Shown here: positions 1 through 7,523 of the stretch, in pieces
How the letters are laid out: every line of letters starts with the position of its first letter
How positions within the stretch are numbered: position 1 is the stretch's first letter
Made by a program: the position numbers and the translations under genes
The notes under the pieces: model-generated
Seen by the model: only the letters and a program-made list of their open reading frames with translations
Told to the model about the DNA's origin: nothing
The model's database searches: none
Assembly: GCA_913060495.1 (NCBI GenBank)
Contig: CAJXRP010000001.1
Coordinates: 62,001-126,000 of the forward strand
Reading direction: 5' to 3'
Source: an uncultured Gammaproteobacteria bacterium
Lineage (GTDB): Bacteria; Pseudomonadota; Gammaproteobacteria; Pseudomonadales; Pseudohongiellaceae
Length of the DNA: 64,000 nucleotides

Positions 1-1733
1 GCCTTCTTTGAAAATTTATCGAACAATATCTTGAAATCGTCGTAGGCAGAGATGCCTGGCTTCATCATCTTCGAAAGAGTCTTATCTTCACTGTGTTCCG
101 GCGCGATTTTCAGGTAGCCGCCAACATGATGAGTAACTAATTCTTCTATGTATTCTGGATCTTTCAAAGCTAGATCGTAGCGAAGACCTGACGCGATTGC
201 GACGCGCTTGACGCCGGGTATCGCTCTAGCTTTTCTGTAGAGCTGTGTCGTGGGGCTGTGATCCGTGTTCAAGTGTTTACAAATATTAGGGTAGACGCAA
301 GAAAGCCGTTTACAAGTCTTCTGAATTTTCGGTGACTTGCAGTTCAGTTTGTACATGTTCGCAGTGGGGCCGCCCAGGTCGGAAATGGTTCCGGTGAAGC
401 CGGGAACCTGATCTCTGATTTTTCCGATCTCACGTAAAATCGATTCTTCCGAGCGACTCTGAATGATGCGACCCTCATGCTCAGTAATGGAGCAGAACGT
501 ACAGCCACCGAAACATCCGCGCATGATATTCACAGAGGTTTTGATCATGTCATAAGCGGGAATGTTTGCATCGCCATAGGATGGGTGTGGTCGTCGCTGA
601 TAAGGAAGATCGAAAATCCAATCCATCTCTTCGGTCTCGAGAGGTATCGGCGGTGTGTTAACCCATATCTCTTGCGTGCCATGTTTCTGAACTAGCGGTC
701 TAGCATTGTAGGGGTTTGCTTCTTGGTGCAAGACTCGTGATGCATGTGCATACAGTGCCGGATCATTTGTTACCTTGCTGAAAGAGGGCAGTCGAATGTA
801 ACTGGTATCGGAGTCGTATTTCTCTTTACGCTGCAAGGGTAATGGGATTATTCGCACAGCCTGGGTTGTTTGGTCGTCAGCGGGCTTATCTGTCTCGGCT
901 CCCGCCGCCTCGGGATTGTCCGAAGTCTGCTTGTCTTTATACTCATAGGGGTTTGGTAGCTGCTCGATCTTCGATGGCCAGTCTATGCGAGTCGAATCAA
1001 TCTCAGTCCAACCCTCCGGCACTTCTGTAGCTACGCGGGCGGTTCCTCGTAAAAACTTCATGTCCTCGACTGTCTTGCCGGCAGCGAATTGATGGGCAAC
1101 TTCTACAAGGGCGCGCTCTGCATTTCCAAATAGTAGAATGTTCGCATTCGAATCGATTAGAACGGAGCGCCTAACCCGGTCGCTCCAATAATCGTACTGT
1201 GCGATGCGCCGCAGGCTGGCTTCGATGCCGCCGATGACAATAGGGGTGTCGTAATAGGCTTCGCGACAGCGCTGGCTGTATACAATAACCGATCTATCCG
1301 GACGCTTGCCTGCCTCACCGTTGGGTGTGTAGGCATCATCGCTGCGCATGCGCAAATCGGCAGTGTAACGATTGATCAGAGAATCCATGTTGCCAGCGGT
1401 CACACCGAAGAAAAGATTCGGCTTGCCTAGTACCTTGAAGGGCTCGGCGCTATCCCAGGCGGGTTGCGCGATAATTCCAACTCTAAACCCCTGTGCTTCT
1501 AACAATCGTCCTATTACAGCCATGCCGAAGCTTGGATGGTCTACGTAGGCATCCCCTGTGACTAGAATTATGTCGCAGCTATCCCAGCCTAATTGATCCA
1601 TCTCTTCACGGGACATGGGTAAATAGGGTGCCGTTTCGAAGCACTCAGCCCAATATTTCGGATAGGAGAAAAGCTTGCGTGGGGTGTGCTGATTATCGTT
1701 ACGCGAGGGTTTTTTGTTTGATTTTTGCGGCAT
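1..1733 (-). CDS. ygiQ: YgiQ family radical SAM protein (3' end outside window)
   Basis: Partial gene, missing from the ORF track because its stop lies beyond base 1. The reverse strand reads from an ATG at 1733 (MPQKSNKK...) for 577 codons without a stop. The N-terminal part has the family's [11 protein letters not shown] and [10 protein letters not shown] segments. Around residues 407-414 it has the radical SAM cluster motif CFGGCTFC, which binds a 4Fe-4S cluster with S-adenosylmethionine. The family (UPF0313/YgiQ) is widespread in bacteria, about 740 residues in E. coli, and has no settled substrate. About 150 C-terminal residues should lie off-window. It stands alone, 73 bp upstream in its own reading direction of the DUF945 gene's stop, so the two could be cotranscribed, with DUF945 first. 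The listed plus-strand ORFs here are shadows. Confidence 0.93.
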   Translation of the reverse strand, partial: MPQKSNKKPSRNDNQHTPRKLFSYPKYWAECFETAPYLPMSREEMDQLGWDSCDIILVTGDAYVDHPSFGMAVIGRLLEAQGFRVGIIAQPAWDSAEPFKVLGKPNLFFGVTAGNMDSLINRYTADLRMRSDDAYTPNGEAGKRPDRSVIVYSQRCREAYYDTPIVIGGIEASLRRIAQYDYWSDRVRRSVLIDSNANILLFGNAERALVEVAHQFAAGKTVEDMKFLRGTARVATEVPEGWTEIDSTRIDWPSKIEQLPNPYEYKDKQTSDNPEAAGAETDKPADDQTTQAVRIIPLPLQRKEKYDSDTSYIRLPSFSKVTNDPALYAHASRVLHQEANPYNARPLVQKHGTQEIWVNTPPIPLETEEMDWIFDLPYQRRPHPSYGDANIPAYDMIKTSVNIMRGCFGGCTFCSITEHEGRIIQSRSEESILREIGKIRDQVPGFTGTISDLGGPTANMYKLNCKSPKIQKTCKRLSCVYPNICKHLNTDHSPTTQLYRKARAIPGVKRVAIASGLRYDLALKDPEYIEELVTHHVGGYLKIAPEHSEDKTLSKMMKPGISAYDDFKILFDKFSKK

Positions 1734-1806
1734 GCTTGTCTGGAACTCGGTTTATGTGAAGTCGAATGAATGATGAATTTAAAATTACAGATTAGTCTTG
1801 TTGCGC

Positions 1807-3129
1807 CTAGAAGAATTGATCCAATGGCAATTCGTCGCCATTTACTCGGAGCACGCTATCTTGCAGACTTGCTTCAATCATTATTCTGCCGTTCGTAATG
1901 GTGAGATAGCCCTGTTGCACATAGGGGTCGACTAGTCCTGCTAGGGGGCTACGCATAATAGCCGCCTGATCTAATGATATTTCGAGCGTCATATTTAGTG
2001 CAGTGATGGCCTCACTCATATCGAGTTCTGCCGCACTGCTTAATGTGCTTATACCGGACCATAGAGCGCGCAAATCGGCTGTATGATCCCCGTCGTAGGA
2101 GCTTGCTTCTATTCTATTGTTTAGTTCTAAAGGGTTCTGTAAGACGAGTAAGTACAATTCTTGGGCGAGCTCGGTGAACTCTGCGGAAACAGCATCTTCG
2201 TCCGAATTGATCTCGTCCTGTAGTTCGCTAAGCAGTCTGTAATAGTCACGCAGCAGCTCATTGTTGAGTTGTTTAATTTCGCTAAGCCAGTTGAAAGAGT
2301 TTACTGGAACTTCACTCTCGATGTTAGCGATACGAATTGTCTGATATATCTCGCTAAAATTTTGCAGGGAGGGGGATGCCTGTAGCCCATAGTCAACGCC
2401 TATATCTGTTATTGAGAATGGCAGGGGTAAGGTGCTACTGACGGAGGGTATTGAAAATGTAGCGCGACTCTCGGCAAGCATGTCATTCAGTTGCGTAGTT
2501 GAGCTAGTTACAGTCATTCCTGCAATGAGGACGTTTGAATTTTCCGCGCTCTCGATGGCTGATAGCTCTCCCATTTGTATTGAGAAATAAGCAGACTGAT
2601 CGGAGGCTACGTCTACATTCGCATCTAGCCCATCGAAGCTAAAGTCTCCTGCTGTATCGCTGACGTTAAGTTCGCTGACGTTCATATTCAGCCATAACGA
2701 TTGGTCGAAGCGTGCCAATAGATTGAGTGTGATGTCTGGAAGAGGGAAGGATATTTCGGTAAGCGCGATGTCGAACATGTCGTTGCGAATACTCGGTTCG
2801 ATTACTGCATACGCTAGGCCGATGCTAAGTCCATCTGCGGTCTGCAGAAGCGGGCCATGATCGATATCGAAGTCCATCGATAGTGCGATCGCATCGGTGC
2901 CAATAGGTGTGTAGATTAATTCTATGGTAGTCGAGCTGCTAAACCAGCCGTCGCTAAATTCGCTGCGACGAATTTCAAATTGGCTCTGGGCCTCGGGTGG
3001 GATGAGAGCTATCAGGTTGTCGATGGTGGCACGCTCAATGTTTGCGCCAATAACTTTTGGCATAAGAACAAGTGCCAGGCCAATCAGCGTTGCGACTACC
3101 AGTGAGATTTTTGCAGTGTGAGACTTCAT
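1807..3129 (-). CDS. DUF945 (YdgA-like) family protein
   Basis: A 440-residue protein with an N-terminal hydrophobic segment (about residues 8-26) that should act as an uncleaved signal anchor or signal peptide, placing the rest in the periplasm. The pattern after it, a short helix then EFSDGWFSSST and many alternating hydrophobic positions, fits the DUF945/YdgA family of long beta-rich envelope proteins. The C-terminal half has the typical GYLTITNGRIMIEASL-type ending. No catalytic motif is visible and the family role is poorly known; E. coli YdgA is linked to the cell envelope. It precedes ygiQ on the same strand and lies downstream of the HTH regulator gene with a 90-bp gap. Family assignment is by resemblance only. 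Confidence 0.75.
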   Translation of the reverse strand: MKSHTAKISLVVATLIGLALVLMPKVIGANIERATIDNLIALIPPEAQSQFEIRRSEFSDGWFSSSTTIELIYTPIGTDAIALSMDFDIDHGPLLQTADGLSIGLAYAVIEPSIRNDMFDIALTEISFPLPDITLNLLARFDQSLWLNMNVSELNVSDTAGDFSFDGLDANVDVASDQSAYFSIQMGELSAIESAENSNVLIAGMTVTSSTTQLNDMLAESRATFSIPSVSSTLPLPFSITDIGVDYGLQASPSLQNFSEIYQTIRIANIESEVPVNSFNWLSEIKQLNNELLRDYYRLLSELQDEINSDEDAVSAEFTELAQELYLLVLQNPLELNNRIEASSYDGDHTADLRALWSGISTLSSAAELDMSEAITALNMTLEISLDQAAIMRSPLAGLVDPYVQQGYLTITNGRIMIEASLQDSVLRVNGDELPLDQFF

Positions 3130-3219
3130 AGATTACCGAGTTGTACGCGCCCAGTGCCGCTGTGCCTGAGGAAGCGCACTACTATAGCAGAATTCGCATC
3201 GACATTTTTGCGTTTAGCC

Positions 3220-3852
3220 CTAGTGAGCCGTGATTTTGTAAGCGCAGCGCCTCGCTCCTGCTAGAAGGTGATCGGTGCGTTTTACCGTAGCCTCTTTCTC
3301 GAAGAGGTGTTGAAAAATTTCTAGTTCTGATTTGCAGAATTGTTGGCAGCTAGTAGCCGCGCTGCAGATAGGGCAGTGATTTTCTATCAGCATCCAGCCA
3401 TCGGGAAGCAAGCGTACTTCGGCCATATAGCCCTCATCGGTGCGCAGCTGAGCGAGCCGTTCGATCTGTTTTTGCAGTTCCGGTGCGGTGGCGTCTAATT
3501 CTGCACGATAGCTCGCCTCGATTTTTGCGCTGCGCGTGTCGATGAGTTGATTCAGACTTTCTTCGCCTAGGGACGAGCGGATGACGTCAATTAGCTCGAT
3601 CGTTGTCTGGGAGTGGCCGTCGGGGAATCTGTCGTGCCCGCTTTTGCTCAATTTCCACAGATGTACGGGGCGACCGCGAGTCTGTCGTTCCTCCTGAGTC
3701 TGTGCCACTAATCCCTTGGACTCTAGATCGGTGAGGTGTTGGCGAACCCCCATAGTTGTCATATCTAGCTGTTTTGAAAGGATTTTAACCGACTGAGGCC
3801 CCCGCGTTTTCAAACGCTGCATAATTCGATCTTGGCTTTTGGGCAATTCCAT
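3220..3852 (-). CDS. HTH transcriptional regulator with C-terminal cysteine cluster (SufR/COG2345-like)
   Basis: A 210-residue regulator. Residues 8-70 form a winged helix-turn-helix of the ArsR/DeoR type (KILSKQLDMTTMGVRQHL, then a wing with TRGRP). The C-terminal part holds five cysteines at 160, 163, 169, 173 and 203. The X12 spacing between C160 and C173 resembles iron-sulfur regulators of the SufR type, so an Fe-S or metal sensor role is inferred. The gene is divergent from a VOC-fold gene, and the shared intergenic region has a 30-bp palindrome that is the natural candidate operator. No suf or isc genes lie nearby, so its targets are not evident beyond itself and its neighbour. Confidence 0.75.
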   Translation of the reverse strand: MELPKSQDRIMQRLKTRGPQSVKILSKQLDMTTMGVRQHLTDLESKGLVAQTQEERQTRGRPVHLWKLSKSGHDRFPDGHSQTTIELIDVIRSSLGEESLNQLIDTRSAKIEASYRAELDATAPELQKQIERLAQLRTDEGYMAEVRLLPDGWMLIENHCPICSAATSCQQFCKSELEIFQHLFEKEATVKRTDHLLAGARRCAYKITAH

Positions 3853-3900
3853 GGCTATGGCTCGCTATTAACTTGCTAGTGATTATCTCCTTAATCGGCA

Positions 3901-3930
3901 CTTTAAATAAAGTATTTACTTTGTTTAAGG
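3901..3930. promoter_or_regulatory. Near-perfect 30-bp palindrome, probable operator
   Basis: Arms CTTTAAATAAAGTA and TACTTTGTTTAAGG, separated by TT, are reverse complements with two mismatches. The core AAAGTA-TT-TACTTT is perfect. It lies 49 bp upstream of the regulator start and 79 bp upstream of the VOC start, where a dimeric HTH regulator would control both. Binding is inferred. Confidence 0.6.
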
Positions 3931-3954
3931 TTTTAGTTATCTTTTAAAGCATAC

Positions 3955-3970
3955 TAAAGCAATAGCTTTA
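3955..3970. repeat. Short inverted repeat in the divergent promoter region
   Basis: TAAAGC-AATA-GCTTTA, perfect 6-bp arms. It lies between the 30-bp palindrome and the VOC gene start, and may be a second regulator half-site pair or only chance in AT-rich DNA. Confidence 0.3.
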
Positions 3971-4008
3971 TTAATTAAATAATGGATATCAAACTAGAGG
4001 GTTTAGTA

Positions 4009-4410
4009 ATGCAAATGCTTGAGCATATACATGTAAATGTTGCCTCAATCGAGGCTACAGAGCGGTTTCTGAGGCTGGCAGTGCCTGGGTATTGCCCGCG
4101 GGGCGGGGGTGTAGACACCAGTTACGGAAAATGGCTGCATATCGGGACAGCCACCAACTACATCGCGCTCACAGAGGTCAGCAGGGCAAAACCAGTTGTG
4201 GGCCTGCGCCATATCGGTATCGTAGTTGAGGATATCAATGGCCTCATCGCTCGTTTGCGGGTGGCAGGCATCGAGCCCAGTGATGCGAGCGCATTGGATG
4301 AGCACCCGCACCGACGCCGCGTCTATTATTGTGACGACAATGGATTAGATTGGGAGTTCGTAGAGTATCTTTCCGATGATTCGGTGCTCCGTAACGACTA
4401 TTCACATTGA
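4009..4410 (+). CDS. VOC-fold (glyoxalase/bleomycin-resistance) family protein
   Basis: A 133-residue protein with the two beta-alpha-beta-beta-beta units of the vicinal oxygen chelate fold: MLEHIHVNVASIEATERFL at the start, GLRHIGIVVEDINGLIARL in the middle and YYCDDNGLDWEFVEY at the end. Potential metal ligands are the first-repeat His (HIHVNV), the middle His (LRHIG) and the final Glu (WEFVEY), as in glyoxalase-type enzymes. The substrate is unknown. I chose the ATG at 4009 over the track's 3982 because GAGGG sits 7 bases before it while 3982 has no ribosome site. It is divergent from the cysteine-rich regulator and probably controlled by it. Confidence 0.75.
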   Translation: MQMLEHIHVNVASIEATERFLRLAVPGYCPRGGGVDTSYGKWLHIGTATNYIALTEVSRAKPVVGLRHIGIVVEDINGLIARLRVAGIEPSDASALDEHPHRRRVYYCDDNGLDWEFVEYLSDDSVLRNDYSH

Positions 4411-4456
4411 ACTCGCCATTCTGTAGCATGAGCCAGCTTCTCCACCCCAAAATCTG

Positions 4457-4493
4457 AGGCATGCTTGGCATGCCTGCCGGACAATTCCGGGCA
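4457..4493. repeat. Two adjacent hairpins just before putP
   Basis: AGGCATGC-TTG-GCATGCCT is an 8-bp stem with a 3-base loop. It is followed directly by TGCCGGA-CAAT-TCCGGGCA, which pairs with one bulge. The second hairpin ends 8 bases before the putP ATG and overlaps the likely ribosome-binding region, so translation control is possible. No T-run follows, which argues against a terminator. Confidence 0.4.
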
Positions 4494-4501
4494 AGGCGCA
4501 T

Positions 4502-5971
4502 ATGAGTTTTGACGCACCGCTACTAGTAACCTTCGTTGCCTACCTGATTCTAATCTTGTTCCTTGGCATAAAGGCCTATAGACGCACACATAATCTGGAC
4601 GATTATATTCTAGGGGGGCGTAAGCTTGGCTCGATTGTCACCGCGCTCAGTGTTGGTGCCTCGGATATGAGCGGTTGGCTGCTGTTGGGGCTACCTGGCG
4701 CTATTTATTTGTCGGGGCTTAGTGAAATATGGATAGGCATCGGTCTGGTGTTGGGGGCGTATTGCAATTGGTTGTTTGTTTCCAAGCGCCTGCGAATCTA
4801 CAGTCAACACGCCAACAACTCGCTAACTCTTCCTGACTACTTCGAGAATCGTTTCAACGACACTACCAGGGTGTTACGTCTCGTGTCGGCCTTCGTGATC
4901 CTGTTGTTCTTTACCTTCTATACCGCTTCGGGCTTGGTGGGCGGTGCAATATTGTTTGAGAATAGCTTTGGCATGCAGTACTCGACCGCGTTGATCTCAG
5001 GTGGTTTGATAATTGTCGGCTATACCTTCATAGGAGGCTTTCTTGCGGTTGCTTGGACGGATGCGGTGCAGGCGGTACTGATGTTTCTGGCGCTACTAGT
5101 GGCGCCCACTGTGGTTATAGTTACTGGCGGTGGAGCAGACGCCGTGTGGCAACAGATGCAAGCGGTGAATCCACAGAGCACTGAGCTATTCAGCAACATG
5201 ACGTTGATAGGCTTCGTATCCCTAATAGCTTGGGGCTTAGGCTATGTAGGGCAGCCACACATCCTTGCGAGGTTCATGGCCGTTGAAAATCCGCAGAAAT
5301 TAGTAGCAGCAAGACGCATAGCGATGGTGTGGATGGTGTTAGTGTTAATTGGCTCGGTAGCAACAGGCTTGGCCGGTATCGCGTATTTTGCTGATAATCC
5401 ATTGGACAACCCGGAGACAGTCTTCATCACACTGAGTCAGCAGTTATTTAACCCTTGGGTTGCAGGAGTTATTACTGCTGCGATCCTATCGGCGATCATG
5501 TCCACCATAGACTCACAGTTATTAGTTTCTTCCTCCGTAATCAGCGAAGATTTCTATCGTGTATTCGTAAGGCCGGATGCAAGCGAGAAAGAGTTGCTGA
5601 TGGTGAGTCGAGCCGCGGTAATTGCGATCGCCCTGCTGGCTATGGTTATTGCCAGCGATAGAGAGAGCAGGGTGCTGGACCTTGTAAGCTACGCTTGGGC
5701 AGGCTTTGGTGCTGCCTTTGGCCCAGTCATTGTGTTCTCATTGTTCTGGCGATCGATGACGGCAGCCTCGGCGATTGCAGGAATGATAGTAGGGGCCGTA
5801 ACAGTCGTCGTCTGGTCTAATCTCAATGGAGGCCTCTTTGACCTCTATGAAATAGTGCCTGGCTTCGCCCTGGCGTCGCTGGTTATCGTGGTTGTTAGTT
5901 TGCTGAAGCCTGCATCGGATGTGCAGGCGCTAAACACCTTCGAGGAAGTCGATCAGCTAGTTAGGGATTAA
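4502..5971 (+). CDS. putP: Sodium/proline symporter
   Basis: A 489-residue sodium:solute symporter with about 13 membrane helices. The N-terminal segment YRRTHNLDDYILGGRKLG followed by ALSVGASDMSGWLLLGLPGA is the PutP signature of the SSS family, and residues of this helix form the sodium and proline site. Later segments (GGFLAVAWTDAVQ, WGLGYVGQPHILARFMA, STIDSQLLVSSS) are also diagnostic. It imports proline with sodium as nutrient or osmoprotectant. No putA is adjacent. The gene ends 11 bases inside the convergent elaA. The length agrees with E. coli PutP (502 residues). Other SSS substrates cannot be fully excluded, but the PutP motifs are clear. Confidence 0.9.
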   Translation: MSFDAPLLVTFVAYLILILFLGIKAYRRTHNLDDYILGGRKLGSIVTALSVGASDMSGWLLLGLPGAIYLSGLSEIWIGIGLVLGAYCNWLFVSKRLRIYSQHANNSLTLPDYFENRFNDTTRVLRLVSAFVILLFFTFYTASGLVGGAILFENSFGMQYSTALISGGLIIVGYTFIGGFLAVAWTDAVQAVLMFLALLVAPTVVIVTGGGADAVWQQMQAVNPQSTELFSNMTLIGFVSLIAWGLGYVGQPHILARFMAVENPQKLVAARRIAMVWMVLVLIGSVATGLAGIAYFADNPLDNPETVFITLSQQLFNPWVAGVITAAILSAIMSTIDSQLLVSSSVISEDFYRVFVRPDASEKELLMVSRAAVIAIALLAMVIASDRESRVLDLVSYAWAGFGAAFGPVIVFSLFWRSMTAASAIAGMIVGAVTVVVWSNLNGGLFDLYEIVPGFALASLVIVVVSLLKPASDVQALNTFEEVDQLVRD

Positions 5972-6422
5972 GCTGCATGCGTAGGTGAGGAATGCCATCC
6001 TCGTCATAGGGCTCAGATTTTGCCTCGAAGCCAAGCTCTGTGTAGAACTTCTGCAAATACTGCTGCGCCGAAATAGTAATCGCCTTGCCAGGCCAATGAG
6101 CCTTGCAGAATGCTAGCGAGTTCACCATCAGCGCCTTACCGTTGCCTTCACCTCGAGCGGATGTCTTAGTAACGACTCTACCAATCGAAGCGCCATCATA
6201 TTTGGCCCCTGGCGGAAGCAGTCTGGAATAACAAACGAGCGGTGTCTCATCAGAGCCGGATAGATGCCCCATGACATGTAAGGCATCCTGATCGAAGCCA
6301 TCCACATCCTGATATACACACTCCTGTTCGACGATAAAGATTTCTGCACGAAGTTGTAGAATGCGATACAGATCCTTTGTGCTCAACTCATCGAATCGCA
6401 AACATGACCAAACTATTTCCAT
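5961..6422 (-). CDS. elaA: ElaA-like GNAT N-acetyltransferase
   Basis: Predicted 153 residues, the same length as E. coli ElaA. It begins MEIVWSCLRFDELSTKDLYRIL and has the family segments LRAEIFIVEQECVYQDVDG and SIGRVVTKTSARGEGNGKALM, the latter being the acetyl-CoA pyrophosphate-binding loop of GNAT enzymes. The acceptor substrate is unknown. The track's longer version (start 6635) is wrong: its extra 71 codons run through the antisense of the tRNA-Arg gene. The ATG at 6422 gives the family's normal start. The 3' end overlaps the putP 3' end by 11 bp in convergent orientation. Confidence 0.88.
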   Translation of the reverse strand: MEIVWSCLRFDELSTKDLYRILQLRAEIFIVEQECVYQDVDGFDQDALHVMGHLSGSDETPLVCYSRLLPPGAKYDGASIGRVVTKTSARGEGNGKALMVNSLAFCKAHWPGKAITISAQQYLQKFYTELGFEAKSEPYDEDGIPHLRMQLNP

Positions 6423-6530
6423 AACAAGTACTTCCAAGCAGTAACTAGCTGTTTCAAACAGCCTCCATTCTAGCCCAAGTCGCGAGAAGATGTGATCTTG
6501 CAGAGAGTATACAAAAACCAGTAGCGGCGA

Positions 6531-6551
6531 TGCTATACTGCGCCCCCACAA
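6531..6551 (+). promoter_or_regulatory. tRNA-Arg promoter with extended -10 and GC-rich discriminator
   Basis: TGCTATACT is an extended -10 element (TGn plus TATACT), followed by GCGCCCCC just before the likely start. A GC-rich discriminator is typical of stable-RNA promoters under stringent (ppGpp) control. No good -35 is seen at 17 bases. The tRNA starts about 12 bases after the -10 box. Confidence 0.6.
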
Positions 6552-6628
6552 GCCCCGGTGGCACAGCTGGATAGCGCGGCCCCCTCCTAAGGGGCAGGTC
6601 ACAGGTTCGACTCCTGTCCGGGGCACCA
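6552..6628 (+). tRNA. tRNA-Arg (anticodon CCT)
   Basis: A 77-base cloverleaf with encoded CCA. The acceptor strands GCCCCGG and CCGGGGC pair perfectly. The anticodon arm is a GC stem closing the loop CTCCTAA, giving anticodon CCT, which reads AGG. The T-arm is ACAGG-TTCGACT-CCTGT. This is the usual bacterial tRNA-Arg(CCU) layout. Its 3' end is repeated downstream in both orientations (see the element at 6662-6789). tRNA-Arg(CCT) is a frequent integration site for mobile islands. Confidence 0.95.
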
Positions 6629-6633
6629 TAAAC

Positions 6634-6657
6634 AAACCCGCTCGCGCGGGTTTTTTT
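6634..6657 (+). terminator. Rho-independent terminator of tRNA-Arg
   Basis: AACCCGC-TCGC-GCGGGTT is followed by a run of seven T. It starts 6 bases after the tRNA CCA. Confidence 0.9.
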
Positions 6658-6661
6658 ATGA

Positions 6662-6789
6662 TGCCCCGGACAGGAGATGACAGGTTCTCGTTCGCAAGCC
6701 GCGCAGCGGCGCAGACAGCCGAAGGCTGCCCCGAAGGGGAGAGTAATTTGGCTAAGCCAAATTAGGAATCACTCCTGTCCGGGGCACCA
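6662..6789 (+). repeat. Structured element made from the tRNA-Arg 3' end with four internal triloop hairpins
   Basis: The element is bounded by a perfect 15-bp inverted repeat, TGCCCCGGACAGGAG (6662-6676) and its complement (6772-6786), both derived from the tRNA acceptor and T-arm. ACAGGTTC (6680-6687) and ACTCCTGTCCGGGGCACCA (6771-6789) repeat the T-arm and 3' end of the tRNA at 6601-6628, but the T-loop is split by 83 bp. That insert holds four hairpins with 3-base loops: GCCGC-GCA-GCGGC, CAGCC-GAA-GGCTG, CCCC-GAA-GGGG and TAATTTGGC-TAA-GCCAAATTA. No reading frame of note is present. It could be a miniature mobile element, an attachment-site remnant, or an RNA like the tRNA-derived repeats of the E. 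coli tyrT locus. It lies after the tRNA terminator. Confidence 0.8.
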
Positions 6790-6863
6790 AAAACAACGTA
6801 TAGGGCCATGCATAGGGGTACAGAATCGCTCCATCGCTCATCTACAGAGCGTATTGGTTCTGG

Positions 6864-6892
6864 TTGACAAGAATTGACCTAAACCCTATTGC
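6864..6892 (+). promoter_or_regulatory. Possible sigma-70 promoter upstream of the 167-aa gene
   Basis: A perfect -35 box TTGACA, 17 bases, then a weak -10 TATTGC, about 130 bases before the next start. Only the -35 box is convincing. Confidence 0.3.
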
Positions 6893-7019
6893 CATATGAA
6901 GTTATAAATTACTAATATGCATTTGGAATCAAGCCAACACATAACAATTAAATCAAAAAAATCGGAGTTATTTCTGGTTGCGGTTTTAATCTCTTTAAAA
7001 ATAATAAAAAGGTGAGTTC

Positions 7020-7523
7020 ATGAACTGGGAAGCGATAGGAGCACTCGGAGAAGTGTTAGGTGCCATTGCCGTGTTTATTTCATTGTCCTATTTGGCATTA
7101 CAAATAAAGTCGAATACCGCATCAATGGAAGTTACAAGTCGGCAGAGTGTGGCCAACGAATACAGAGATTGGATTCGCGCATTTCATTCCTCCAATCCGG
7201 AGCACTTCACAATAGGCATGTCCGACTATCCGAACATGCCCTTTCGAGCACGATCTGAGTTCGCCGTCTGTTGCCATGATCTGGTGCTTTTCTATCAGTC
7301 GGCACAAGCCATGCACGAGGCAGGAACGCTGCCCGATGCAAATCATGAGCCTTACAGAGTCTGGGTGGCAGCTGTACTTAGCACCCCCGGTGGCCGTAAC
7401 TTCTGGTCAGAGTGGAAGCCTGCCTACAATGAGGGAATGACATCGGCGCTGGAAGAAAGAATCGAGAAAGGCGGGCTGCCTAATCCACTTGAATTTCCCA
7501 TGTTTCAGCTCGACAAAGGGTAG
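7020..7523 (+). CDS. Unknown protein with N-terminal membrane segment
   Basis: I do not recognise this 167-residue protein. Residues 4-28 (IGALGEVLGAIAVFISLSYLALQI) form one membrane helix, followed by KSNT and a soluble part rich in aromatic and acidic residues (RDWIRAFHSS, GRNFWSEWKPAYNEG). Small proteins starting with a helix of this type followed by a QIKSNT-like stretch recur as hypotheticals in marine proteobacteria (from general memory), with no assigned role. The start is supported by AAGGTGAG 5 bases upstream. It lies alone in the accessory stretch after the tRNA-Arg element, and no conserved partner is visible. A topology with a short periplasmic N-terminus and cytoplasmic domain is only a guess. 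Confidence 0.7.
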   Translation: MNWEAIGALGEVLGAIAVFISLSYLALQIKSNTASMEVTSRQSVANEYRDWIRAFHSSNPEHFTIGMSDYPNMPFRARSEFAVCCHDLVLFYQSAQAMHEAGTLPDANHEPYRVWVAAVLSTPGGRNFWSEWKPAYNEGMTSALEERIEKGGLPNPLEFPMFQLDKG

